The notes under the pieces were generated by a model that saw only the letters and a list, made by a program, of their open reading frames with translations, was not told the DNA's origin and ran no database searches. Shown here piece after piece: positions 16,171 through 23,708 of a DNA stretch of 32,751 bases. Position 1 is the stretch's first letter, and each line of letters starts with the position of its first letter. The translations under genes and the position numbers were made by a program. Source of the DNA: Anaerolineae bacterium (GTDB taxonomy: Bacteria; Chloroflexota; Anaerolineae; Aggregatilineales; Phototrophicaceae); contig JAIOHM010000074.1 of the NCBI GenBank assembly GCA_019912965.1, forward strand, positions 1 to 32,751, written 5' to 3'.

Positions 16171-16616
16171 GGCAGTTGACGCAGCAACAGCAGATATTGA
16201 TAGAGATTCTTGCCACCGCTATCGCTCAAACGGTTGGTTGAGAACTGGTGATCCAAACCAACTGTTCCACCTGAACGCATGTAACTAATGAAATCTATTT
16301 CATTGATGGTTGAGGTGATTAGCGATGAACCTTTGTCGCTGCCTTCTCCCGCTTCGCCATGACAAGCATCGCATTCCAACGTTTGATAGCGTTCCTGCCC
16401 GCGTTCAACCGCTATGGGGTCGAGTATTTGCCCATTGGCGGCGATTAAAAAGGCGGCGGTGGCGACTTCTGGCACATCGGTTGGCGGGATAAATTCAAAA
16501 GTAGGGATGGGGGTGAAGGTCGGAAAAGCTGTTCCAGATGACTGTGATGCAGTGCCACAGGCGGCAATGAGAGCGACGATCAGGCAAATGGTTAAGAGAA
16601 GGGATTTTTTCATCAT
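16167..16616 (-). CDS. Cytochrome c lipoprotein
   Basis: 149 residues. A lipoprotein signal peptide ends in LIAAC (lipobox), placing the mature protein on the outer face of the membrane. A threonine/proline-rich linker (about 24-45) precedes a class I cytochrome c domain with one heme-binding CDACH (about residues 84-88) and a likely distal Met in SYMRSGG. This suggests a small mobile or tethered electron carrier. The start is one of two tandem ATG codons (16616 or 16613), both directly before KKSLLLTICLIV. The longer frame to 16673 overlaps the permease gene and is unlikely. It lies 13 bases after the dppC-like gene in the same transcript, an unusual neighbour for a peptide transporter. Confidence 0.85.
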   Translation of the reverse strand: MMKKSLLLTICLIVALIAACGTASQSSGTAFPTFTPIPTFEFIPPTDVPEVATAAFLIAANGQILDPIAVERGQERYQTLECDACHGEAGEGSDKGSSLITSTINEIDFISYMRSGGTVGLDHQFSTNRLSDSGGKNLYQYLLLLRQLP

Positions 16617-16629
16617 ACATAAAACCTGT

Positions 16630-17526
16630 TTATGTCGAGCGATTCGGGTCGAGGGCTTCTTGCAAGCCGTCACCCACGAAGGAAAAACCCAGCATGGTTA
16701 AGGCTACCATCAGGGTTGGAAACAGCGCCAGATGATAGTATACGCGAATGGTGTTGCCAATGCCTGAACCTACCATTTTGCCCCAACTGGCAGTTGGTTC
16801 GGTGATGCCAATGCCGAGGAAACTCAAACCTGCTTCGGCAAAGATGGCTAAAGGTACGGCAAAGGTGAAAGATACCAGCAGGGGGGAGACGGCATTGGGC
16901 AAAATGTGCGTCACAATAATACGAAATGACCCAGCACCCAGCGCCCGCGCCGAGGTGACAAATTCTTTTTCGCGGTAGGCCAAGAATTGGGCGCGCGTGA
17001 GCCGTGTGGATTCAATCCAGCCTGTAATGGAAAGCACAAAGATAACATTGCCGACGCCGCTGCCTAATACGCTTAACAAAAACAAGGCGAACAACAGGGG
17101 CGGGATGGCGGTGGCTACATCCACAATGCGCTGGATGAAAAAGTCAACTTTGCCACCCATGTAACCGGAAATTGCCCCCAGCGGAACACCAATAGCAAAT
17201 GAGATCAGCGGTACAGTCAGCCCGACCAACATGGATGTGCGCGCGCCGTAGATAAGGCGTGATAGATAATCGCGGCTGGAACTATCAAGGCCGAGAGTAT
17301 GGGCAGGGTCTACAAATGGGAGGGTATTGGCGCGTTTATCCAAGAAAACCCTGTCGTAGGGATAGGGACGAATAATATCCGCGCCGATGGCTAGAAAGGC
17401 AAGAAACAGGAGTATCACCAGCCCGAACATTGCCAGACGGTTGCGTCTGAAGCGGCGAACGGCATCTACCCAAGGGGAACGCTGTTCGATAGGTTGACGG
17501 AGGGGGTTATTGACAGCGTTTACCAC
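16630..17526 (-). CDS. ABC transporter permease, DppC/OppC type
   Basis: 298 residues with the start used here. It is the second inner-membrane subunit of a peptide/nickel-type ABC importer. It has the N-terminal OppC region with the first membrane segment (about residues 32-53), five further segments, and the EAA loop that contacts an ATPase (EKEFVTSARALGAGSFRIIV). GTG at 17526 is chosen because GAGGAA lies 9 bases upstream and it follows the dppB-like stop by 1 base. An upstream in-frame TTG (17568) would add 14 residues, overlap the dppB-like gene by 41 bases and has no ribosome binding site. The cognate ATPase genes are absent from this cluster. Confidence 0.88.
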   Translation of the reverse strand: MVNAVNNPLRQPIEQRSPWVDAVRRFRRNRLAMFGLVILLFLAFLAIGADIIRPYPYDRVFLDKRANTLPFVDPAHTLGLDSSSRDYLSRLIYGARTSMLVGLTVPLISFAIGVPLGAISGYMGGKVDFFIQRIVDVATAIPPLLFALFLLSVLGSGVGNVIFVLSITGWIESTRLTRAQFLAYREKEFVTSARALGAGSFRIIVTHILPNAVSPLLVSFTFAVPLAIFAEAGLSFLGIGITEPTASWGKMVGSGIGNTIRVYYHLALFPTLMVALTMLGFSFVGDGLQEALDPNRST

Positions 17527-17527
17527 G

Positions 17528-18499
17528 TCAGGCGCTTCCTCGTCCGGCAACGCGGACGCGCGGGTCAATCACCGTATAGAGAATGTCGGTAATCAAATAG
17601 GTCAGTCCCCAGAAAAAAGCCACCAGAACTACCAGTGCCATAATCATGGGGTAATCGCGGTTGAAAATGCTGGTAACGAAAAATTTACCCAAACCGGGAA
17701 TGCCAAAAACCACTTCGATGAACAGTGATCCGGTGAGCAGGTTGGGAATTTGTGGGAGCAGCACGGTAATCATGGGGATCATGGCGTTCCGCAGCACATG
17801 GCGGAACATAATCCACTGCTCGGAAAGTCCTTTGGAGCGGGCGGTTCGCACATAATCTGCTCCGAGGGCTTCGGTCACACTGGCACGGGTATAACGGGCG
17901 ACCAGTGCCAGCGGCGCGAGAGCATAGGTAATTACGGGGAGAAAATAGTCCGACGACAGGATAGCCGGGCCACCCTGCCAGAGTGGGGGGATTATCCAAT
18001 TACGCGGTTCGCCCCATCCGTTCTGGTAGCCGAAGATGAGCAGCAGGAAGGTCGCAATGATGAAGTTGGGCAGGGTTATGCCCAATGTGGCTGTAAAGGT
18101 TACCAGATTGTCGATCCAACTGTTGCGATTGTAGGCGGCAATAATCCCCATCAGCAAGCCTAAGCCGAACGACAAAATAATGGTGTATAAACCGACTTGT
18201 AGGGTGATCGGCCATGTTCTCAGGATTACTTCGGTGACAGGCGGGTTGCCTGCGACGGCAAATGAGTTGCCGAAGTCTAAACGGAGGGCGCTGGTAAAGA
18301 AGTTTACATAGCGTTCTGCGACTGGCTTATCCAAACCGTATTTACGTTCAAGATTTGCCAACGCTTCCGGGGAGTAGCCGCGTTCGCCAAGCGAAAAAGG
18401 CCCACCGGGGACAGCGTTCATGAGGAAAAAGACGATCACGGAAACCGCGACCATCACAAAAAATAATGCAACGATACGTCGGATGATGTATCCCGTCAT
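17528..18499 (-). CDS. ABC transporter permease, DppB/OppB type
   Basis: 323 residues. First inner-membrane permease of a peptide-type ABC importer: the starting segment GYIIRRIVALFFVMVAVSV is typical of DppB, followed by the periplasmic region with YGLDKPVAERY and six membrane segments. The EAA loop is ADYVRTARSKGLSEQWIMFRH. The ATG at 18499 has TTGGAG at 5 bases; the longer frame to 18547 runs through a hairpin and is not similar to homologues. It sits between the binding-protein gene (61 bases upstream, hairpin in the gap) and the dppC-like gene. Confidence 0.9.
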   Translation of the reverse strand: MTGYIIRRIVALFFVMVAVSVIVFFLMNAVPGGPFSLGERGYSPEALANLERKYGLDKPVAERYVNFFTSALRLDFGNSFAVAGNPPVTEVILRTWPITLQVGLYTIILSFGLGLLMGIIAAYNRNSWIDNLVTFTATLGITLPNFIIATFLLLIFGYQNGWGEPRNWIIPPLWQGGPAILSSDYFLPVITYALAPLALVARYTRASVTEALGADYVRTARSKGLSEQWIMFRHVLRNAMIPMITVLLPQIPNLLTGSLFIEVVFGIPGLGKFFVTSIFNRDYPMIMALVVLVAFFWGLTYLITDILYTVIDPRVRVAGRGSA

Positions 18500-18518
18500 A
18501 GAAGCTCCAAGAAGAGAG

Positions 18519-18545
18519 GCTGCACAGGTACAAGCCCTGTGCAGC
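18519..18545 (-). terminator. Intercistronic hairpin between binding-protein and permease genes
   Basis: The arms 18519-18528 and 18536-18545 (GCTGCACAGG and complement) pair perfectly around a 7-base loop, with no T-run beyond CTCTCTTCTT. Hairpins after periplasmic binding-protein genes commonly protect the upstream message or reduce read-through, giving more binding protein than permease. That role is inferred from position. Confidence 0.55.
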
Positions 18546-18560
18546 ATCCGTCATGTTTTA

Positions 18561-20306
18561 TTATTGGCTGCGGTAAGTTGGGAAGTCGGCAACGTTCTGG
18601 GTGATGTAGAACGAACCCCAGCACCAGTCATTGCCCCAATGGAGTGCTCCGATACCCTGATTATCTGGCCGGAAGCAATCGCCTGCAATGAACGGTTGGA
18701 ACAGATCGCCCTGAATGCGGTGAACCAAGAAGACACCACCGGCATCTTCGACCAAGAGACGTTCGGCATCCTTGTACATCTGGTCACGAGTTTCAGGATC
18801 GCCCACGAGGACATTGGCTTCCTGAACCAGACGATCAAATTCCGGGTTGCGCCATGAGTGACGACCCGTAGAAACCCATACGCCGAGCATGTTGGATGGG
18901 TCGAGGTAGTCCATGCCGTAAGAAACCGCACCGAACTGGACAGTGGTCGGGCGAGCCAGCAGGCCTTCCATAAAGGCGGAGAATTCCATGTTGTTGACGG
19001 TAATATCAACATTCAAGCAGTCGCTAATTGAGGCTGCCGAGGTGATGAACCAGTTGGCACGCGATTCACTTTCGCCGCGCAGTTTCAGTTCAACCGCCGG
19101 GAAACCTTCACCGCCTGGATAACCTGCTTCGGCCATTAACGCCTGAGCAGCAGGGCAGTCGTAAGCCTGAAGTGGGTGCAGATCCCCATTTACATCCGAG
19201 GCCGGGAAACCGGGAGCAAGGAATGAATAGGCCGGGATGCCGAACTGTGCGCCGATAATGTTGGCGACAATCGAATCGCGGTCGAGGGCTTTGGCGAATG
19301 CCTGCCGTACTTGCAGGTTGTCGAACGGTGGGGTGTAGGTATCGAAGAATAAATAGTCGGTGCGGAAGTCGCCAAAGTTGGGGCGATAATTTTCCCGCAG
19401 TACTTGTTCTTCTTTTACGACTTCGAAGTCCGCCGGGCTGATGTGGACGTAGTTGACGCGATCAACTTCGTAATTCTGGAAAGCGAGGAAGCTGCCGTTC
19501 AACTGGTCGCCATAAATCCCGCGCAGTTCGCGCAGATAGGGTTTGCGGTAGCCATTATAAGTCGGGTTGGCCTGTGCAATTACGCGGCTGCCAGCGACGA
19601 ATTCCGTCAAAATGAAGGGGCCGGACGAGACGCTCAGTGCCGGGTCGAGCACATAATCCGGGCCGTGTTCAGCCAATGCTTTGGCTTGCAGCGGCGGCCA
19701 GAAGTAGAGCGTGCCGGGGAGGTAGGGACGTGGGCCATCGGTGGTGACGACCAGCGTCAGGTCATCCTGCGCGACCATACCGATTTCTTCCGGTGGTAAT
19801 TCACCTGCTACAACTTCTGACCAGTTTTTGACTATGTTTTGCCACATCCACACAAAATCATAGGCATGTTCTGGATCGGCCATGTAGCGGTAGGTGGCGA
19901 CGTAATCATTGGCGGTCAAGGGTGTGCCGTCTGACCATACCTGACCGGGGCGGAGGTGGAACGTCCATGACAAGCCATCTTCCGAGGCTTCCCAACGTTC
20001 GGCTGCGCCGGGAATCAGGTTGAGGTTTTCATCCAAATCAACCAGCGCGTCACCGAATTTATCGAACATATGAGCGTCTCCGCAGATACGTTGATAAACG
20101 GTTACAGGAGAGGAGAGCGAGGTTTCCGTGCGGGTAGAATCGCATAATTGAGTCCAGACCTGCTGTTCGTAGGGAGCAGCGTCTTCTGGCAGGGGACGAC
20201 CATAAACATCAACATTGGCATCTTGAGCGGCGAGGGGTAAAGCGAGGGCAGTCAGGAGAAGCGTGAGCGACAAACAGATTAAAACAACAGATGCTTTTCG
20301 GTACAT
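18561..20306 (-). CDS. Extracellular solute-binding protein, family 5 (DppA/OppA type)
   Basis: 581 residues. A secretory signal peptide (MYRKASVVLICLSLTLLLTA, ending near LPLAAQDA) has no lipobox cysteine. The mature protein shows the family 5 signatures: DKFGDALVDLDENLNLIPGAAERWEASEDGLSWTF is characteristic of the first lobe, then VWSDGTPLTANDYV. Later come LQVRQAFAKALDRDSIV and the C-terminal MYKDAERLLVEDAG. It captures oligopeptides or similar ligands for the DppB/C permeases; the ligand cannot be predicted. The ATG at 20306 has GAGGAG about 8 bases upstream, and the frame before it crosses the promoter. It is the first gene of the transcript. Confidence 0.92.
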   Translation of the reverse strand: MYRKASVVLICLSLTLLLTALALPLAAQDANVDVYGRPLPEDAAPYEQQVWTQLCDSTRTETSLSSPVTVYQRICGDAHMFDKFGDALVDLDENLNLIPGAAERWEASEDGLSWTFHLRPGQVWSDGTPLTANDYVATYRYMADPEHAYDFVWMWQNIVKNWSEVVAGELPPEEIGMVAQDDLTLVVTTDGPRPYLPGTLYFWPPLQAKALAEHGPDYVLDPALSVSSGPFILTEFVAGSRVIAQANPTYNGYRKPYLRELRGIYGDQLNGSFLAFQNYEVDRVNYVHISPADFEVVKEEQVLRENYRPNFGDFRTDYLFFDTYTPPFDNLQVRQAFAKALDRDSIVANIIGAQFGIPAYSFLAPGFPASDVNGDLHPLQAYDCPAAQALMAEAGYPGGEGFPAVELKLRGESESRANWFITSAASISDCLNVDITVNNMEFSAFMEGLLARPTTVQFGAVSYGMDYLDPSNMLGVWVSTGRHSWRNPEFDRLVQEANVLVGDPETRDQMYKDAERLLVEDAGGVFLVHRIQGDLFQPFIAGDCFRPDNQGIGALHWGNDWCWGSFYITQNVADFPTYRSQ

Positions 20307-20340
20307 AAGTTTAGCTCCTCGTAGTGATGCGTGTGAAGGA

Positions 20341-20376
20341 ATATTACATCGACAGGCAAGGTTTGGCAACCAAACC
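20341..20376 (-). promoter_or_regulatory. Promoter of the dppA-like gene with an overlapping palindrome
   Basis: On the minus strand, TTGCCA (20364-20369) and TAATAT (20341-20346) are 17 bases apart, giving a leader of about 30 bases. The perfect inverted repeat GGTTTGG-CAA-CCAAACC (20360-20376) covers the -35 box and could be an operator for a repressor; no regulator gene is adjacent. Confidence 0.65.
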
Positions 20377-20419
20377 GGGGGATGTAACAAAATGCTTACA
20401 GAGAATAACCAAAAGTATT

Positions 20420-20448
20420 TTGCAAGGTCTTACCAATCTGGTTATATT
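20420..20448 (+). promoter_or_regulatory. Promoter of the HNH gene
   Basis: TTGCAA (20420-20425) and TATATT (20443-20448) are separated by exactly 17 bases on the plus strand, about 36 bases before the HNH start codon. It is back to back with the dppA-like promoter. Confidence 0.6.
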
Positions 20449-20484
20449 GAGTTTATGCGATAAGCACGGCGTGATGAGGCTGAT

Positions 20485-21267
20485 ATGGCGGACTTGAAAC
20501 GGTGCAGCAAATGTAAGGAAGAAAAGCCTGCGACGCCGGAATACTTTCGGCGGAACAAAAATAACAAAGATGGTTTATCGCATCAGTGCAAAGCGTGTTT
20601 TAAGGCTTACGAGGACAAATACATAAAACGACCTGAAGTTCGGGAAAAGCGCATTGCTTACATGAACGAATACAATTACAAACCGGGTACAAGGGATCGA
20701 CACAATGAGATGGCGCAAACCCCAGAATACAAGGCAAAACAACGTGAGTTGCGACAGCGGCCAGAGCAGATGGCTAAAGATCGAGCGCGAAAACTTACGC
20801 CAGAAGCGAGGGTGAGGCATCGGGAACTTGAACAAAGCCCAGAAGCTAAAGCGAGACGACGTGAACAGCGTCAAACCCCACATGGGAGGATGAAACAGCG
20901 ATCAAAGAGTTTACAACGCGAGGCTAGGAAACGCGGGCTGCCAGCGGATTTTACGAAAGCTGATTTTGAGCGAATGATGGATTATTGGGGAAAATGCTGC
21001 GCCGTTTGTGGACGACCAGCAGGGGAAGGGCTGATTATTGCTGCTGACCATTGGATTCCGCTGACGGATCAGCGAGCAGATAATCCCGGCACAACGATTG
21101 GCAATATGGTTCCATTGTGTCATGGGCAAAGCGGTTGCAATAACCAGAAACGCAACGCTGATCCGGTGGTGTGGCTCAATGGGCGTTATGGAGAGGAATC
21201 TGCATCTGAAATTATGGAACGGATTGAAGCCTATTTTGCATGGGTACAAGAAGCACAACAGCGTTAA
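20485..21267 (+). CDS. HNH endonuclease-like protein with tandem 13-residue repeats
   Basis: 260 residues. An N-terminal four-cysteine zinc knuckle (C7, C10, C35, C38: CSKCKEEK and HQCKAC) leads into a very basic helical arm. The arm contains five consecutive 13-residue repeats (78-142) of the pattern Q-x-P-E-x-x-A-x-x-R-E-x-x, preceded by one or two weaker copies (about 49-77). The C-terminal HNH domain has CAVC (172-175), DHWIPL (188-193), N207, C212 and CNNQK (218-222), consistent with a ββα-metal nuclease. Such proteins occur as phage or mobile HNH homing-type nucleases and as housekeeping HNH proteins. It has its own promoter and a ribosome binding site (TGAGG). Its end overlaps the opposing amidohydrolase gene by 4 bases. 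The arm probably binds DNA (inference). Confidence 0.85.
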   Translation: MADLKRCSKCKEEKPATPEYFRRNKNNKDGLSHQCKACFKAYEDKYIKRPEVREKRIAYMNEYNYKPGTRDRHNEMAQTPEYKAKQRELRQRPEQMAKDRARKLTPEARVRHRELEQSPEAKARRREQRQTPHGRMKQRSKSLQREARKRGLPADFTKADFERMMDYWGKCCAVCGRPAGEGLIIAADHWIPLTDQRADNPGTTIGNMVPLCHGQSGCNNQKRNADPVVWLNGRYGEESASEIMERIEAYFAWVQEAQQR

Positions 21268-22595
21268 TGTGTTTGTTTTCGGCGTTCGAGCAAGCGGTGG
21301 AGGTCGTTGTTCTGGCGACGAACTGCTCCGGCATAATCCAGGGTTGTCCATCTTTGGTCACGCAGCAACCAGTTACCATCCACCAAAACATCGGATACCT
21401 GAAGGCCGTTGACGCTGTAGACCAGTGTGGTGAACGGGTCATGATAGGGTGTCCAGCCTATACCCCCTCGATCTAAAACAATCAAATCCGCTTTTTTACC
21501 GGGTGTCAGATCGCCAATTTGGTCAGCGAGGCCGAGCGCTTTCGCTCCGCCAGCGGTGGCTATGTCCAGCACTTCACGGGCAGGGAGCGCGCCGGGACGT
21601 TTTTCGCGGAAGCTGGCAAGTTTAGCGAGAGTTCGCATTTCTAAAAACAGATCGTAGTCGTTGTTGTTGCAGACATTATCTGTGCCGATGGCGATGTTGA
21701 TGCCAGCAGCACGCATCCCCACAACGGGCGCAGCTTCTGCTCCAGCGCGCATACAGGCACTGGCGCAGATGACGGTGCTGAAGGGGTTGGCGGCTAAAGT
21801 TGACCAATCCTGCTCTGGAATTGATATGGCATGGGCGGCGAGGATGGGGCGTTCGAGCATGTGCATTTCGTTCATTTTGGCAACGGCGGTCATACCGAAA
21901 TGCTGCTGACAGTAGGCGTCCTCTTCGCCTGTAGTTGAGATGTGGATGTGCAGTCCCGTATCGTATTTTTCGGATAGGGTGCGTTCGATCAGCATGGTTT
22001 CGGGGGCGTTATCGACAAAAAAGGCATGTGGGCCAACCCAGCCTTTAAGACGCCCGCCGGGAAGACTGCCGACAGTTTCCAAAAATGCGTCAAGCTGCGC
22101 GAGTTCGCGTTGGCGGGCAACGGGGTCGCCCAATTCGACGACGCCGTAAGCCAGCGCTGCCCGTAAGCCGCTGCGCGCGACGACCGGGATGATCTCGTCC
22201 ATGAAAAAATATTGATCGGCAAAGGTGGTTGTTCCGGTGCGAATCATTTCGGCACAGGCGACCTCGACCGAGGCGGGCACCATGTCGGCAGTCATAACAA
22301 GTTCTAGGGTGCGGATGGTGTTGTACCAGCCATCAAGGGTGAGGAGGGAAACGCCTTCGGCCTGCCCGCGAAAGAGAGTCATCGGAGTATGGGTATGGGC
22401 ATTGACTAAACCGGGCATGACTAATTTGCCTGTGCAGTCGAGTTGCTGATCGTAAACGTGGTTGGTGGGTAAATCGGCCATGTCACCTACAGCGGCGATG
22501 CGGTCATTTTCGATCAGCACATAACCCCGGTCAAAGATGCGATCTTGCTGCCCAAGACAGATGACAAGTGCATCGTGCAACAGCATTGTGGACAT
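21264..22595 (-). CDS. Amidohydrolase, MTA/SAH deaminase-like family
   Basis: 443 residues, cytoplasmic metal-dependent hydrolase of the group that includes 5'-methylthioadenosine/S-adenosylhomocysteine deaminase, guanine deaminase and triazine hydrolases. Metal ligands are H67 and H69 (NAHTHTPMTLFRG), H218 in HIHIS, H255 (AAHAIS) and D306 (IGTDN). The glutamate usual after HxHxx is replaced by T221. The sequence GTDNVCNNNDYDLF differs from the GTDGAASNN typical of MTA deaminases, so the substrate may differ. It lies 3 bases after the nucleoside hydrolase gene, which suggests deamination of a nucleoside or base in salvage or catabolism. The ATG is at 22595. Confidence 0.85.
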   Translation of the reverse strand: MSTMLLHDALVICLGQQDRIFDRGYVLIENDRIAAVGDMADLPTNHVYDQQLDCTGKLVMPGLVNAHTHTPMTLFRGQAEGVSLLTLDGWYNTIRTLELVMTADMVPASVEVACAEMIRTGTTTFADQYFFMDEIIPVVARSGLRAALAYGVVELGDPVARQRELAQLDAFLETVGSLPGGRLKGWVGPHAFFVDNAPETMLIERTLSEKYDTGLHIHISTTGEEDAYCQQHFGMTAVAKMNEMHMLERPILAAHAISIPEQDWSTLAANPFSTVICASACMRAGAEAAPVVGMRAAGINIAIGTDNVCNNNDYDLFLEMRTLAKLASFREKRPGALPAREVLDIATAGGAKALGLADQIGDLTPGKKADLIVLDRGGIGWTPYHDPFTTLVYSVNGLQVSDVLVDGNWLLRDQRWTTLDYAGAVRRQNNDLHRLLERRKQTH

Positions 22596-22598
22596 CAG

Positions 22599-23510
22599 TT
22601 ATTGCTCAACTCGTTCAATAAAGAAGTTTTCAAAGCGGGTGGAATCAACAGCGGTTGCAATCTGAATATTAGCGAGTTCGCCGGGGTGCAATGTCCGAAC
22701 CCATGTTGCTCCAGCGCTGTGGCGGCCTGCGGTTTCTACATCAATATGGACAGGTTGCAATTGGACGAGCGTGGGGTCAATCACGACGCCAACGGCTAAA
22801 GGGTCGTGCAGGCTGGTTTGTCCCTGTGCGGCGAAGCGGGGATAACGGGCAATCTGATCGGCAACGGCAGCATGAAAGGGCATTCCAGCTTTGCGTATGC
22901 GTTCCAATCCGGCTTTATCGATTTTTACGAGGGTAGTGATGTCCAGCGGGACAACCGTGATGGGCGCGCCTGATGTAAATACGATGTGGGCGGAATCCGG
23001 GTCACAGACGATGTTGTGTTCGCAATAGGGCAGATCCAGGCGGTTCATGCCGCGCACGACGCCACCCATGAGGGTGAGGTGTGCCAAGTTTTGAGCGAGG
23101 TGCGGTTCTTTTAGAAAGGCGAGGGCTGCATTGGTCAATGGGCCGATGCAAATCAGGTGAATCTGGCCGGGATTGTTCATCACTGTGCGGATGATGAAAT
23201 CAACCGCCGATTCAGATTGTGGCATCAGGTTTTCCTCGGCGGGTTCGAGCAGACCTTGTCCTTCGTGACCTTCCCAATAAATTCCGTCACGGCGCGTCAA
23301 GGGTTGTTCCGCGCCCCCGAAAACGGGAATATGATGCAGTCCACGCAGGGCAAGTAGTTTCAACGCTATACGCGCCCGGAGCAGGACGTTTCCATAGACG
23401 CAGGTGATACCTTCTAAGGCCAATTCGGGTGAACCTAAAATCAGCGCCAGCGCCAAACAATCGTCTACATCGGTGCCAATGTCCGTGTCCAGAATGATGC
23501 GGGTGGGCAT
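22599..23510 (-). CDS. Nucleoside hydrolase (inosine-uridine preferring family)
   Basis: 303 residues. Cleaves the N-glycosidic bond of ribonucleosides to base and ribose; cytoplasmic. The calcium and ribose site is visible as LDTDIGTDVDD with D8, D10, D14, D16 and D17. LICIGPLTNAAL, LTLMGGVVRG, EHNIVCDPDSA and the late SLHDPLAVGV provide the remaining conserved residues. The ATG at 23510 (AAGG 4-7 bases upstream) is chosen because homologues begin just before the aspartate cluster; the longer frame to 23570 crosses the promoter. It is transcribed away from the BMP-type nucleoside transporter, which supports a role in using imported nucleosides. Confidence 0.92.
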   Translation of the reverse strand: MPTRIILDTDIGTDVDDCLALALILGSPELALEGITCVYGNVLLRARIALKLLALRGLHHIPVFGGAEQPLTRRDGIYWEGHEGQGLLEPAEENLMPQSESAVDFIIRTVMNNPGQIHLICIGPLTNAALAFLKEPHLAQNLAHLTLMGGVVRGMNRLDLPYCEHNIVCDPDSAHIVFTSGAPITVVPLDITTLVKIDKAGLERIRKAGMPFHAAVADQIARYPRFAAQGQTSLHDPLAVGVVIDPTLVQLQPVHIDVETAGRHSAGATWVRTLHPGELANIQIATAVDSTRFENFFIERVEQ

Positions 23511-23541
23511 ATAACCTTCTTCGATGAATAGCTTTCTGGCA

Positions 23542-23570
23542 ATGATAGCCAGTCCGTTTAGAACCGCCAA
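23542..23570 (-). promoter_or_regulatory. Promoter of the nucleoside hydrolase gene
   Basis: TTGGCG (23565-23570) and TATCAT (23542-23547) on the minus strand are separated by 17 bases, predicting a leader of about 25 bases. It is back to back with the BMP promoter (36 bases between the -35 boxes), so the two could share a regulator. Confidence 0.55.
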
Positions 23571-23606
23571 GTTACCCGGTTTGCATGGATATGGTGATGT
23601 AGCAAG

Positions 23607-23635
23607 ATGCCAAAAAAAGCGATAGACTTTAATAT
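23607..23635 (+). promoter_or_regulatory. Promoter of the BMP-type transporter operon
   Basis: ATGCCA (23607-23612) and TAATAT (23630-23635) are separated by 17 bases on the plus strand. The predicted transcript has a leader of about 65 bases before the binding-protein gene. Confidence 0.55.
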
Positions 23636-23708
23636 GTCGTAACTAATGACTCGTGCCGCGAAAGATGTTCTAATTCCCTACGGTGTTTTCTTCACTCAGG
23701 AGTATGCC

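Noticed and set aside
20485..21267. Group I intron or IS-associated homing unit around the HNH gene
   Set aside because: No intron core, no inverted repeats or target duplications, and the gene has its own promoter and clean ends.
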